Notes: a model not told the origin generated them from the letters alone. A stretch of DNA of 55,214 nucleotides from Flavobacterium aciduliphilum (GCF_003268855.1 NZ_QLSZ01000014.1:1-55214), one strand, 5' to 3'; positions 8,301 through 18,060 are shown, numbered from the stretch's first letter. Numbers and translations: made by a program.

Positions 8301-10112
8301 TTAGTTGTGTTTTGATAGATTTTGTTCGAGGTTTTGAATAATTTTACTATTGTAAAAATACAGTAAACCATAAAAGGGTATAGCTATTAATAGACTGATT
8401 ATGATTCCTGGTTCCAAATTTATTTGTGTTTTCATTGCAATCTTTTCCATTTGTTTTTGCGATTTAAAAACAAAAAATAAAAAGAGAATACACATGACCA
8501 ACCAACCAATGATTACAATTGTGTTTTTTATATAAAATGCGCCTATGCCGAATAAAAAAGTAATACCATATACTAGCAAAAGCATTTTCTGTTTCACGTG
8601 GTAGGCTTCAATTTCTAGAACTGGAAGTTCCAAAATGGATTCAGCATCTATTTGTTGTATAGTGTTTTTTTCTGTATTTGGATTGGTTAAGGAGGAAAAG
8701 AACGTCTTTAAGGGTTCGGTTATGACATCAAAAGAGATCATTCCATCAATATCATTAATAGCTCTTAGGGTAAGAAAAACAGCTAATGGAGTCAAAATTA
8801 GTGAAGACATCCAAACTCCCATAAAGGCACTCATTCCGTTTTCTTGAGCCACTCGTTTTCCGAAAGTATTGACAAAGTGAAAAATAATAAAAATGGCTAC
8901 AGCAAAAACGATAGGTAATCCAAGCCCTCCTTTTCTTATGATGGATCCTAAGGGTGCTCCAATAAAAAACATCAGAATACATGAAAAGGCAATCATAAAT
9001 TTATCATATAATGCAATCCAATGTCCGTTGATGTTCTTTTCTTTGTTTTCCATTTCAAAAGTCGAAGCTCCTATGGATAAGATGGTGTTTTCAATGGTAT
9101 TAGATGCAATTTTTAGTACTTCAATTTTCTGACTTGAATTCAAATCTTGAAATAAATCGGTTGTGGTTATTTTTTTAACGGGTTTGTTTCCATATATTGG
9201 ATAAAAGCTACTAGTCGCACCCGTTCTTAGGTAGATATTTTCCACATACGATTTTAAATCTTTTTTGTAATTCTGATTTAAAGAATCAATAGTAAATCGA
9301 AGTTCATTTATATTCAACATGGTATTTGTATTCGAAATATCAATAGAATTCATGTTGTTTTGATTCAGTTTGGATAAATCAATATTGATGACATCTTTTT
9401 TAAAAGTACCTTTAGCAAATGGAATTTTTATTCGGTCTTCAATTTTGTTTGGGATAACATCTTCATAATATGTTCCGTTTGTCAAAACTAATTTGAGAGT
9501 ATTTGAAGATTCACTACTAATGAGTTCTCCTTTTTCTGCTTTAATAACGGTTGTATTACCTTCACCATTTTCTAATTTCTTATGAATGGTAACTCCTTTT
9601 AGAAAATTCCCTTTTTCTCCTATTTTTTTTTCTACTTTTATAGTATAGTTGCCTATTTCACAAAATTGCCCTTCTGTAATAGCCATGGCTGGTTTTACTT
9701 GAGCAATATTTCGTCTAAAATTCATGAATTTATATTCAGCATAGGGAATCACGCTGTTTGCAAAAAAGAACGATATAACACTTAAGAAAAGGATGAATAG
9801 GGTAATGCTTCTCATCGTTCGTTGAAATGAAATTCCAGACGATTTCATAGCGGCAAATTCATAATTCTCAGCAAGACTTCCAAATGTCATGATGGAGGCA
9901 AGGAGAACAGAAAGTGGTAAGACAAGCGGAACGATTCGTGGCATAGAGAAAAGAAGAAATTTCAAAACTAATAGTCCATCTAAATCTTTTCCAGCCAATT
10001 CAGAAATAAATAACCAAACGGTTTGAAGAATAAATATAAAAAACAAAATGACAAATACCGTGGTAAATGTAATTAGGAAGGTTTTTAATAGATATTTATC
10101 TAATATTTTCAC
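8301..10112 (-). CDS. LptF/LptG (YjgP/YjgQ) family permease
   Basis: 603 aa, longer than the proteobacterial proteins. Three N-terminal membrane helices (from MKILDKYLLKTFL) are followed by a periplasmic beta-jellyroll (~residues 115-330) and three further helices. A C-terminal extension with additional hydrophobic segments (~residues 510-595) accounts for the extra length. The family forms the inner-membrane part of the LPS export ABC transporter LptB2FG. F and G cannot be told apart here. It lies 5 bases after lolA and 3 before ribBA, so it is probably co-transcribed. Confidence 0.9.
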   Translation of the reverse strand: MKILDKYLLKTFLITFTTVFVILFFIFILQTVWLFISELAGKDLDGLLVLKFLLFSMPRIVPLVLPLSVLLASIMTFGSLAENYEFAAMKSSGISFQRTMRSITLFILFLSVISFFFANSVIPYAEYKFMNFRRNIAQVKPAMAITEGQFCEIGNYTIKVEKKIGEKGNFLKGVTIHKKLENGEGNTTVIKAEKGELISSESSNTLKLVLTNGTYYEDVIPNKIEDRIKIPFAKGTFKKDVINIDLSKLNQNNMNSIDISNTNTMLNINELRFTIDSLNQNYKKDLKSYVENIYLRTGATSSFYPIYGNKPVKKITTTDLFQDLNSSQKIEVLKIASNTIENTILSIGASTFEMENKEKNINGHWIALYDKFMIAFSCILMFFIGAPLGSIIRKGGLGLPIVFAVAIFIIFHFVNTFGKRVAQENGMSAFMGVWMSSLILTPLAVFLTLRAINDIDGMISFDVITEPLKTFFSSLTNPNTEKNTIQQIDAESILELPVLEIEAYHVKQKMLLLVYGITFLFGIGAFYIKNTIVIIGWLVMCILFLFFVFKSQKQMEKIAMKTQINLEPGIIISLLIAIPFYGLLYFYNSKIIQNLEQNLSKHN

Positions 10113-10117
10113 AAAAA

Positions 10118-10783
10118 TTAATCTAATTTATTGATATAATATCCCGGATATTTATTCGCTACAAATGTAAATTGATTTTTTGATAAGGGTTGGTTTGTTT
10201 TAAAAGAATTAACAATCAGGGTGGTTTTTGTTCCATTTTTCCCCATTTCAATCAAGTTATAAATAATCTTAGTCTGAATATCAACTCCAACTAATATTTC
10301 TTTTCTTTGATCTTTATTACTTGTTGGGGTAAGTTTTATGTATTGAATTTTGCGACCTTTTACATTTTGTAAAATATCCCAAGTATATTTGTAACCGCTA
10401 TTAAAAAAAGTCAACATTTTTGAGGGTGTAATGGCCTTTTCATCATTGTCATTAATACTCGAAATAGTAACTTCTTCGTCTTCAGGAACAATAGTATAGG
10501 TTTTTTTACCGTCAAAAATTTTTATAACACCCATAAAGTTCAAAACATATTTATTGCCCTGTAAAAGAACATTTCCTTTACTATCTTGATTGATGTTCTC
10601 CTTAGCATTGTTTAGAGAATATTTAAAATCGATTACAATATTAGTGTAACTTTTTATTTTAGAAGTTACTTCGTCTAAAAGAGCTTTTGCTTTTTTGTCT
10701 TGTGCAATGGAGTTACTAGTGAAAAGTAAAAAAAAGAAAGAAAGGATAGCGATTTTTTTTGTATTAATCATTGTTTTGTTCAT
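10118..10783 (-). CDS. lolA: LolA-like outer-membrane lipoprotein carrier
   Basis: 221 aa. A signal peptide ends near SIAQ (~residue 28). The mature part is a LolA-type half-barrel (ALLDEVTSKIKSYTNIVIDFKY, then GNVLLQGNKYVLNF and DGKKTYTIVPEDEEV). It would ferry lipoproteins across the periplasm. The start overlaps the end of ftsK by 20 bases. A second ATG four codons in would reduce the overlap to 8 bases, and both are compatible with the signal peptide. The LptF/G permease gene follows. Confidence 0.85.
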   Translation of the reverse strand: MNKTMINTKKIAILSFFFLLFTSNSIAQDKKAKALLDEVTSKIKSYTNIVIDFKYSLNNAKENINQDSKGNVLLQGNKYVLNFMGVIKIFDGKKTYTIVPEDEEVTISSINDNDEKAITPSKMLTFFNSGYKYTWDILQNVKGRKIQYIKLTPTSNKDQRKEILVGVDIQTKIIYNLIEMGKNGTKTTLIVNSFKTNQPLSKNQFTFVANKYPGYYINKLD

Positions 10784-13259
10784 TGTTTAAAAATTCGTCT
10801 AAGGCTACTAAATCAGGAATTAAAACACTTCTCGCTTTACTGCCTTCAAAGGGGCCAACAATTCCAGCTGCTTCAAGTTGATCAATTAACCTTCCGGCTC
10901 TGTTGTAGCCAAGTTTTAATTTTCTTTGCAATAATGATGCCGAACCTTGTTGAGCGGTAACAATTATTTCAGCTGCTTCGCGAAACATTGAGTCTCTTTC
11001 AGAAATATCAAAATCTAATTTAACACTACTACCTTCTTCTCCAAAATATTCAGGTAAAGTATAGGCCGTAGGGTATGCTTTTTGAGACCCGATATATTCT
11101 ACAATTTTTTCAACTTCAGGGGTATCCACAAAGGCACATTGAATGCGGACTAAATCATTACCATTTGAGAATAACATATCGCCTCGACCTATAAGTTGAT
11201 CGGCTCCACCGGTATCTAAAATCGTTCGAGAGTCTATTTTAGAGGTTACTCGAAAGGCAATTCGGGCAGGGAAATTTGCCTTAATCATACCAGTAATCAC
11301 GTTTACGGATGGTCTTTGTGTGGCAATGATAAGGTGAATTCCAATTGCACGAGCCAATTGTGCCAATCGTGCAATAGGTGTTTCTACTTCTTTTCCAGCC
11401 GTCATGATTAAATCGGCAAATTCATCGACTACCAATACAATATAAGGTAAAAATCGATGTCCGAGTTCTGGATTTAGTTTTCTATTTTTGAATTTTTCGT
11501 TATATTCTTTAATATTTCGAACCATAGCATCCTTCAGCAACGAATAACGATTGTCCATTTCGATACATAAAGAATTTAGCGTATTGATAACTTTATCATT
11601 ATGAGTAATTATTGCTTCTTCTGAATCGGGTAATTTGGCTAAATAATGTCGTTCAATTTTATTGAAAAGGGTTAGCTCTACTTTTTTTGGGTCAACTAAT
11701 ACAAATTTGACTTCCGCAGGATGTTTTTTATACAACAACGAGGTTAATACGGCATTCAATCCTACCGATTTTCCTTGCCCAGTAGCTCCAGCCATAAGTA
11801 GGTGAGGCATTTTGGCTAAATCAACCACAAAAGTTTCATTCGAAATGGTTTTACCTAATGCAATGGGAAGTTCCATTTCGGCTTCTTGAAAGCGAGACGA
11901 ACCAATCACAGTTTTCATGGGAACCATTGTTGGATTTTTGTTGGGCACTTCAATCCCAATTGTGCCTTTTCCGGGTATTGGTGCAATGATACGAATTCCT
12001 AAAGCAGCTAACGAAAGTGCAATATCATCCTCAAGACTTTTTATTTTTGATATTCTGATTCCAGCTTCGGGAACAATCTCGTATAGCGTTACAGAGGGTC
12101 CAACAGTTGCTTTAATTTGTGCAATATCAATTTTATAATTACGCAAAGTTTCAACAATGTTATTTTTGTTATCCTCTAATTCTTGTTGATTTATTGTAAT
12201 TCCTGTTGTAGCATACTCTTTGAGAAGATCAATAGTTGGAAACTTATAATTTGAAAGTTCTAATGTTGGATCGAAAAGCCCAAAGTCAGCGACCAATTTA
12301 GAAGCTAAATTTTCATCAACAAGGTCTTCATCTTGCGCTTTTTCAATAACAAAAGCCTCATCATTAGTTTTAATTATTTCAGGTTCTTTTTTAGAATGAT
12401 CATTGAAAACAACCTCATTTTTATCACTAACAGGTTGTTTTAATGTAGGTTCTAATTCAATTTCAGAATAACTAGAAATAGTAGGTTTCAACGATTCTTT
12501 ATTAATTTCAAAAGAAGATGATTTTAGTACAGGTTCTTCTAGGTCATCTTCAAGTAATTCGTCTAAATCATCGTGTGATTCATCGACAGCAAACTCCTCT
12601 AAATTATAGTTCGTATTATTTTTATCTGAAGCAGAAAAATCGGATTCATTGAGCTCTTCAGAAATGTCTTTTTGTTTTCGTTCTAAGAATGATTTTATAG
12701 TATCGGGAGATAGTTTAATTTTGAAGATAAGATACAATAACGTACCAAATAATAATGCTAAAAGTGCCCCTGTTTTTCCTATATAATCTTGTAAAAAAAG
12801 ATTCATTTCAAATCCCACTGTACCTCCTAAAATGGGATGGTTTACAGCAAAAAAGCCTAATAAAATTGAAAAAATAAGAATGGCATATAAATCCCAAAAC
12901 CAAGTAGTAGTTAGTTTTTTTAAGGGTAATTCGAAAATCAAATAAATACCCGTAAGAAAGAATAATTTAACAAATAAAAATGAAGCGATTCCAAAACCAT
13001 CATAGATAAAAAAATTAGAAATATAAGCGCCTAATTTTCCAAGCCAATTTTCAGCCATTTCATCCCTATTGGCAAGATGATTTACAATGCTTTGATCGTT
13101 TTCTCCATAGAGTAGAAAGGATATAAAAGCAACGAGCATTCCAACAGAAGCTAAAACCAAGAGACTTCCAAAAACAAAACGATATTGTTTTTTTAGTTTG
13201 CTTGTTTTTTCATTAGAATCTTTCGAATTGGTAGTTTCTTTTTTTGATGTTTTAGCCAT
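10764..13259 (-). CDS. ftsK: DNA translocase FtsK/SpoIIIE
   Basis: 831 aa. Four N-terminal membrane helices (~residues 25-185) are followed by an acidic linker (~190-330) and an alpha/beta motor. Walker A GATGQGKS is near residue 490 and Walker B is in YIVLVVDEFADL. A C-terminal winged-helix gamma domain (QRKLKLGYNRAGRLIDQLE) recognises orienting sequences. It pumps chromosome dimers towards dif at the septum. Length and layout are normal for Bacteroidota. It sits 29 bases downstream of the kinase gene in a minus-strand series. Confidence 0.95.
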   Translation of the reverse strand: MAKTSKKETTNSKDSNEKTSKLKKQYRFVFGSLLVLASVGMLVAFISFLLYGENDQSIVNHLANRDEMAENWLGKLGAYISNFFIYDGFGIASFLFVKLFFLTGIYLIFELPLKKLTTTWFWDLYAILIFSILLGFFAVNHPILGGTVGFEMNLFLQDYIGKTGALLALLFGTLLYLIFKIKLSPDTIKSFLERKQKDISEELNESDFSASDKNNTNYNLEEFAVDESHDDLDELLEDDLEEPVLKSSSFEINKESLKPTISSYSEIELEPTLKQPVSDKNEVVFNDHSKKEPEIIKTNDEAFVIEKAQDEDLVDENLASKLVADFGLFDPTLELSNYKFPTIDLLKEYATTGITINQQELEDNKNNIVETLRNYKIDIAQIKATVGPSVTLYEIVPEAGIRISKIKSLEDDIALSLAALGIRIIAPIPGKGTIGIEVPNKNPTMVPMKTVIGSSRFQEAEMELPIALGKTISNETFVVDLAKMPHLLMAGATGQGKSVGLNAVLTSLLYKKHPAEVKFVLVDPKKVELTLFNKIERHYLAKLPDSEEAIITHNDKVINTLNSLCIEMDNRYSLLKDAMVRNIKEYNEKFKNRKLNPELGHRFLPYIVLVVDEFADLIMTAGKEVETPIARLAQLARAIGIHLIIATQRPSVNVITGMIKANFPARIAFRVTSKIDSRTILDTGGADQLIGRGDMLFSNGNDLVRIQCAFVDTPEVEKIVEYIGSQKAYPTAYTLPEYFGEEGSSVKLDFDISERDSMFREAAEIIVTAQQGSASLLQRKLKLGYNRAGRLIDQLEAAGIVGPFEGSKARSVLIPDLVALDEFLNNEQNND

Positions 13260-13288
13260 TTCTATAGAATTAGTTCATGGGTAAGTTG

Positions 13289-13663
13289 TTAAATCTTTGG
13301 GATATAGATTATACAGCCAATACAAATGGCAGTGGCAGCAGCAAAGAAAACAGCACCTGCTGCAATATCTTTAATAAAACCTATTTTTTCATGATATTCG
13401 GGATGAATAAAATCGGCAATCTTTTCTACAGCAGTATTCAATCCTTCAATACCCAATACTAAACCGATAGCTAAAGTTTGAATGAGCCATTCTTCATGAG
13501 AGATATGATAGTAAAATCCAGCAACAACCATTAATAGTGCAATGGATGATTGAACCATTACGCTATGTTCTGTTGAGATTAATTTCAAAGCTCCTTTCAA
13601 GGCAAATCCCACACTCTTAAACCGACCACTAAGAAAAGAAGTATCTTTTTTAAATTCAGACAT
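13289..13663 (-). CDS. dgkA: Diacylglycerol kinase family protein (DgkA-like)
   Basis: 124 aa with three membrane helices. Conserved motifs are GFALKGALKLI near the start, GIEGLNTAVEKIAD in the middle and KDIAAGAVFFAAATA near the end, matching prokaryotic diacylglycerol/undecaprenol kinases. It phosphorylates lipid alcohols in the inner membrane, recycling diacylglycerol or making undecaprenyl phosphate. It sits 10 bases after tpx. Confidence 0.9.
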   Translation of the reverse strand: MSEFKKDTSFLSGRFKSVGFALKGALKLISTEHSVMVQSSIALLMVVAGFYYHISHEEWLIQTLAIGLVLGIEGLNTAVEKIADFIHPEYHEKIGFIKDIAAGAVFFAAATAICIGCIIYIPKI

Positions 13664-13673
13664 AAAGTAGAAA

Positions 13674-14171
13674 TTATAATGCGGCTAGGGCATGGTCATA
13701 ATTAGGCTCGTCTGCAATCTCAGCCACTTGTTCAGTATAAGTGATTTTTCCTTTTTCATCAATAATAACGACTACTCTTGAATGTAACCCTGTTAGTGGA
13801 CCATTGCCAATTTCTAGGCCATAATCTTTCCCAAATTGTCCCGTATTGAAATCGGAGAGTGTTATAACGTTTTCTAACCCTTCAGCACCACAAAATCTTT
13901 TTTGAGCAAAAGGAAGATCTCTTGAGATACAAAGGACTTTAGTGTTTTCTAAGACATTAGCTTTTGCATTGAATGCTCTTACAGAAGCAGCACAAGTTCC
14001 AGTATCTATACTTGGAAAAATATTTAATACGAGCTTAGAACCTAAAAAATCTGCTAATGAAGTTTCTGATAAATCAGCTTTTATAAGTTTGAAATCAGGT
14101 GCCTGAACACCAACTTTTGGTAATGTACCAACGGTATCAATCGGATTTCCTCCTAAAGTAATTTGAGCCAT
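13674..14171 (-). CDS. tpx: Thiol peroxidase (atypical 2-Cys peroxiredoxin)
   Basis: 165 aa. The peroxidatic Cys60 is in NIFPSIDTGTCAASVR and the resolving Cys94 is in AQKRFCGAEG, the arrangement of Tpx. It reduces peroxides in the cytoplasm or periplasm using thioredoxin. It is the first gene of the minus-strand run leading through dgkA and ftsK. Confidence 0.95.
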   Translation of the reverse strand: MAQITLGGNPIDTVGTLPKVGVQAPDFKLIKADLSETSLADFLGSKLVLNIFPSIDTGTCAASVRAFNAKANVLENTKVLCISRDLPFAQKRFCGAEGLENVITLSDFNTGQFGKDYGLEIGNGPLTGLHSRVVVIIDEKGKITYTEQVAEIADEPNYDHALAAL

Positions 14172-14191
14172 TCTAATTTTGATTTAATGCC

Positions 14192-14199
14192 CAAAATTA
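14192..14199 (-). promoter_or_regulatory. -7 element upstream of tpx
   Basis: The minus strand reads TAATTTTG about 20 bases before the tpx start, and a -33 TTG is not evident. The rest of the 279-base gap to 14450 is AT-rich. I see no ORF, RNA fold or clear terminator in it. Confidence 0.45.
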
Positions 14200-14450
14200 T
14201 AAAAAAAAATCGGAAATGGGAAATTAACTCAAATACTATGCAAGAAACGAAGTTGACATGGTTAGAATAGGGGATAAAGGAATCAAAAGAGTTACTTTTA
14301 GAATTTATTTGTTAGTTAAAATCTAAAGATATAAAAATTGCTTAAAAATACTAAAAGACATTAAATAGTAATGATTACCGTTTTATTACGAAAATAAACT
14401 TATAGCCTAAAAAAAAAATAATAAATAGATTATTGATTAGTTAAATGGTA

Positions 14451-15470
14451 CTACTTAGTTACTTTATGTAAGGTGAATATCATTGAAGCCAAAAGGAAAA
14501 AAGCCCCTGCTTGATGAGTCACTCCTAGCCAAATAGGAACATGTAAAAGTAACGTAGAAACTCCTAGCAAAAATTGAACAAAAACGATAAATATCAATGA
14601 ATTGATTCCATTTTTTTGAGTTTTTGATAAAGTGTGTTTTCTACTTTTTATAAACAAGGTCAATATTAAAAAAAACACGATATAAGCAAGGGTTCTATGA
14701 ACAAATTGTACGCCACTTTTTCCTTCTGTAAATCTTGAAATCCAATTGTTTTTCTCCAATAGAATACTATCGTGAAAAAATTGACCATCACTCATTAAAG
14801 GCCAATGATTATGGATAAACCCAGCATCTAATCCCGCAACAAAACCACCATATACAATTTGTAATATAATGAAAAATAATGTTACCCGTGAAAGATTACG
14901 CAAAGGGAATATGACTTTTGTTTTCTGAGGATAAATCAAATCTAAAGCCACCCAAAGGGTATATGCAAAAATAATAAATGCCCATGTCAAATGTAAAGAA
15001 AGTCTAAAATGGCTTACATCTGGGTTTTTTTGTAATCCACTCAACACCATAAACCATCCTATAGCGCCTTGTAACATTCCTAGACAAACTAAAATCAAAC
15101 ATTTTTTTAAAGTTTGTGGGTCTAATTTTTTCTTGATCAAGAAATAAATAAATGGAATGACAAACACAAGACCTAATATACGTGCAATAAATCTATGAAA
15201 CCATTCCCAAAAATAAATAAACTTATAATCGGCCAATTGAAAATGGTTGTGCACGTTTATTAATTTATATTCAGGAAATTGCTTGTAGGCTTCAAAGGCT
15301 TGTTGCCAAGCACTTTCGGTTAAAGGAGGCAATGTGTCAGTTACTAAATGCCAATCGGTCATTGATAATCCAGAACCCGTCAAACGGGTAATTCCTCCTA
15401 CAACAACCATGATAAATATTAGAATACAGCCCGAAAGAAGCCAATAGATAACAGATTTATTTTGATTCAT
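14451..15470 (-). CDS. ctaA: Heme A synthase (COX15/CtaA family)
   Basis: 339 aa with eight predicted membrane helices. It starts with the family-typical GGITRLTGSGLSMTDWHLVTD. Heme-ligand histidines lie in NVHNHFQLADYKFIYFWEW, HRFIARILG, HFRLSLHLTW, FIHNHWPLM, FVHRTLAY and VTHQAGAFF. It oxidises heme O to heme A for cytochrome oxidase. It stands alone, and no cytochrome oxidase genes are in the window. Confidence 0.9.
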   Translation of the reverse strand: MNQNKSVIYWLLSGCILIFIMVVVGGITRLTGSGLSMTDWHLVTDTLPPLTESAWQQAFEAYKQFPEYKLINVHNHFQLADYKFIYFWEWFHRFIARILGLVFVIPFIYFLIKKKLDPQTLKKCLILVCLGMLQGAIGWFMVLSGLQKNPDVSHFRLSLHLTWAFIIFAYTLWVALDLIYPQKTKVIFPLRNLSRVTLFFIILQIVYGGFVAGLDAGFIHNHWPLMSDGQFFHDSILLEKNNWISRFTEGKSGVQFVHRTLAYIVFFLILTLFIKSRKHTLSKTQKNGINSLIFIVFVQFLLGVSTLLLHVPIWLGVTHQAGAFFLLASMIFTLHKVTK

Positions 15471-15546
15471 TTGTATTAAAATTGGATTGCAAAAATAAAT
15501 AACAAAGTCTAATTATTAACAGAACACATGTTAATAAATTTACAGA

Positions 15547-16965
15547 TTACTCTACTTTTTTTAAACCTAATTTGTGCGCACGATTGAGGACAAAATCCAA
15601 AGCGGCTTGATACTCATTGGGAATATCACCTTCTAAAATAGCTTCTTTGACAGCCTCTTTCAAAACACCCACTTCTCTCGAGGGTTTTAAATTGAAAAGT
15701 TCCATGATTTCCTCTCCTGTAATAGGAGGTTGAAATTGTCTGATGTGGTCACGTTCTTCAACTTCGATAATCTTTCTCCTAACAATTTCAAAATTATGAT
15801 GATATTTTTTGAATTTGGCAGGATTCTTTGTTGTAATATCTGCTTCGCAAAGTGTCATTAAATCTTCTACATCTTCTCCTGCATCAAAAACCAAGCGTCT
15901 CACTGCTGAATCAGTTACAATATCTTCCGCTAGAACAATTGGACGCGAACTCATCATCACCATTTTCTGAACAAATTTCATTTTTTGATTCAGAGGCATA
16001 TGTAAGCGTTCAAAGATTTTTTTTACCATTTTTCCTCCAAGAAATTCATGTCCATGAAACGTCCAACCTTGTTTTTTATTGAACTTTTTGGTAGGAGCTT
16101 TACCTATGTCATGTAATAAAGCAGCCCAACGTAACCAAACATCCTCAGTATTTGGGCAAATATTATCAACAACTTCAAGTGTATGATAAAAATTGTTTTT
16201 GTGGGTATGGCCTTCTATTTCTTCTACATGATTTAGTGCGGTTAATTCAGGTAAAATACGATCTAGAAGTCCTGTTTTGTACAGATGTAAAAAGCCTATT
16301 GAAGGTTTGTCGGTAGCTAAAATTTTATTTAATTCATCTACAATACGTTCTCCTGAAATTATAGAAATGCGTTCATTATTTCGTGTAATAGCTTCTAAAG
16401 AATCGTTTTCAATTTCAAAATTCAATTGGGTAGCAAATCGGATGGCACGCATCATGCGTAAAGGATCATCCGAATAGGTAATATCTGGATTTAAAGGGGT
16501 CTTGATGATTCTATTTTCCAAATCATTAATCCCTTGGAATGGATCAATTAAATCGCCATAATTTATTTTGTTCAATGAAAAAGCTAATGCATTTATTGTA
16601 AAATCTCTGCGGTTTTGATCGTCTTCAAGTGTGCCTGTTTCAACCAAAGGATTACGACTGTCGTGCGTATATGATTCTTTTCTGGCGCCTACAAATTCAA
16701 TATCGATTTCTTTATACCTCAACATAGCGGTACCATAGTTTTTAAATACTTGTACTTTAGGTTTATTAGGAAGTAATTCGGAGACTTTTAAAGCGAGTTC
16801 AATACCCGAACCAAGGGCAACAATGTCAATGTCTTTTTTGAAATCCCTCTGAAGCAAATAATCGCGTACAAAACCGCCTATAACATAACTTTCTATGTTA
16901 AGTGCTTCACTTGCTTGTGCTATTATTTTAAATATAGGGTTATTTAGTGCTTTGGTGTAATTCAT
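15547..16965 (-). CDS. cca: CCA-adding tRNA nucleotidyltransferase with HD domain
   Basis: 472 aa. The class II nucleotidyltransferase head has GGFVRDYLL and KDIDIVALGSG (catalytic DxD), RRDFTINALAF, and the RNA-binding linker DPLRMMRAIRFATQL. A C-terminal HD phosphohydrolase domain has HTLEVVD and LLHDIGKAPTK. It builds or repairs the CCA end of tRNAs. This matters because the tRNA-Tyr gene in this window does not encode CCA. The start codon lies just outside the left inverted repeat of the GxxExxY cassette. Confidence 0.9.
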   Translation of the reverse strand: MNYTKALNNPIFKIIAQASEALNIESYVIGGFVRDYLLQRDFKKDIDIVALGSGIELALKVSELLPNKPKVQVFKNYGTAMLRYKEIDIEFVGARKESYTHDSRNPLVETGTLEDDQNRRDFTINALAFSLNKINYGDLIDPFQGINDLENRIIKTPLNPDITYSDDPLRMMRAIRFATQLNFEIENDSLEAITRNNERISIISGERIVDELNKILATDKPSIGFLHLYKTGLLDRILPELTALNHVEEIEGHTHKNNFYHTLEVVDNICPNTEDVWLRWAALLHDIGKAPTKKFNKKQGWTFHGHEFLGGKMVKKIFERLHMPLNQKMKFVQKMVMMSSRPIVLAEDIVTDSAVRRLVFDAGEDVEDLMTLCEADITTKNPAKFKKYHHNFEIVRRKIIEVEERDHIRQFQPPITGEEIMELFNLKPSREVGVLKEAVKEAILEGDIPNEYQAALDFVLNRAHKLGLKKVE

Positions 16966-16970
16966 ATTTT

Positions 16971-16989
16971 AGCCACTGATTCACAGATT
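16971..16989. repeat. Left arm of a 19-bp inverted repeat flanking the GxxExxY gene
   Basis: AGCCACTGATTCACAGATT. It is the inverted complement of 17387-17405 with a single mismatch (18 of 19). Together the arms delimit a 435-bp unit that contains only the GxxExxY ORF. Confidence 0.85.
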
Positions 16990-16998
16990 TTTTTTGTA

Positions 16999-17373
16999 TT
17001 ATTTTATGATTCTTTTGTATTCAAGTGATGTTTTGTTAAAATTTACTAGAATAGCAAGTCTATGACCTGAAACATGCAAATAATTTAAACATTGTGAAAT
17101 GTGTTTTTCATGTAATGAGTCTGCAGATTTAAATTCTATGATAATTTTATCTAATACTACAAAATCTGCATAAAATTTATGATTTAGAATGATATCTTTA
17201 TAATGAACCAAATACTCTTTTTCTCTTTCAAAATGAAAATTTATTTTATTTAATTCGTATTCAAAAGCATCTTTATAGACAATTTCTGAGAAGCCTTTTC
17301 CAAGATTTTTATGAACTTCAATTAAAGCTCCAATAATTTTATAAGTATCTTCTTCGTATAAAAATTCAGACAT
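16999..17373 (-). CDS. GxxExxY family protein (PD-(D/E)XK nuclease-like fold)
   Basis: 124 aa. The defining motif is GKGFSEIVY near residue 25 (G-x2-E-x2-Y). Further conserved parts are ALIEVHKNLG, FYADFVVLDKIIIEFKSAD (a D...ExK arrangement like a PD-(D/E)XK nuclease core), and CLNYLHVSGHRLAILVNF. Function is unknown. The gene lies alone inside a 19-bp inverted repeat between two unrelated housekeeping genes, in the same direction as both, consistent with insertion of a small mobile cassette. Confidence 0.9.
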   Translation of the reverse strand: MSEFLYEEDTYKIIGALIEVHKNLGKGFSEIVYKDAFEYELNKINFHFEREKEYLVHYKDIILNHKFYADFVVLDKIIIEFKSADSLHEKHISQCLNYLHVSGHRLAILVNFNKTSLEYKRIIK

Positions 17374-17386
17374 TATATTTATTTTT

Positions 17387-17405
17387 AATCTGTGAATCTG
17401 TGGCT
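17387..17405. repeat. Right arm of the 19-bp inverted repeat flanking the GxxExxY gene
   Basis: AATCTGTGAATCTGTGGCT, the inverted partner of 16971-16989. It ends 8 bases before the tsaC stop codon and lies 14 bases upstream of the GxxExxY start. Internally GATTCACAGATT also contains the near-repeat GATT/AGATT. Confidence 0.85.
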
Positions 17406-17413
17406 ATAAAACT

Positions 17414-17974
17414 TTATTTCCGAATAATTTTAACCTGATTGTCTAACGAAAGTTTGATAATCGTTGAAGGATTTTTACAAATTTTATCGTGGTGCAAATT
17501 TACTACATAGTCGACACCTTTAATAATGTTGGGGCTAATTTCTTTAAAAGTTTTTGGTGTTTCTTGTCCAGAAATATTCGCAGAGGTAGAAACAAGAGGG
17601 TGTTTCATACGTTCCATCAATTTGAAACAAAACGGTTCTTTCACCAAACGCACACCAAGAGTTTGGTCATCGGCAATAAGATTTGGCGCGACATTTCTGG
17701 GGTTGTCTAAAATTAAAGTAGTAGGTTTTTCAGACAAATCCAAAATCTCCCAAGCTACCTCGGGTATTTGATGAAATACGTTATACATCATTTTTTCACC
17801 ATTCATTAACACAATCATGCTTTTTGAATCGTCACGTTGTTTCAATGCGTAAATTTTGGCAACAGCTTCAGGATTTGTCGCATCACAGCCTATTCCCCAC
17901 ACGGTATCCGTAGGATAAAGAATGATTCCTCCATTTTTTATAACTTCGTAGGCGTTGTAGATTTCTGTATTCAT
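17414..17974 (-). CDS. tsaC: Threonylcarbamoyl-AMP synthase (Sua5/YciO/YrdC family)
   Basis: 186 aa, the single-domain TsaC length without the Sua5 extension. Motifs are GGIILYPTDTVWGIGCDA, IYALKQRDDSKSMIVLM and PLVSTSANISGQETP. It makes threonylcarbamoyl-adenylate for the t6A37 modification of ANN-decoding tRNAs. A YciO-type paralogue is possible but less likely given the KQRDDSK and STSANISG motifs. Confidence 0.9.
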   Translation of the reverse strand: MNTEIYNAYEVIKNGGIILYPTDTVWGIGCDATNPEAVAKIYALKQRDDSKSMIVLMNGEKMMYNVFHQIPEVAWEILDLSEKPTTLILDNPRNVAPNLIADDQTLGVRLVKEPFCFKLMERMKHPLVSTSANISGQETPKTFKEISPNIIKGVDYVVNLHHDKICKNPSTIIKLSLDNQVKIIRK

Positions 17975-18060
17975 GGTTTTTTTATATCTGCAAAACTATA
18001 TAAAATTTAATGAATAGCATTTGTGGCGTACGAATTTGAGTTTGTATTTTGTTTTCACCG

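Noticed and set aside
14172..14450. A possible RNA gene or riboswitch in the 279-base gap upstream of tpx
   Set aside because: No conserved stem, T-run or known motif could be found; only the tpx -7 box is supported.
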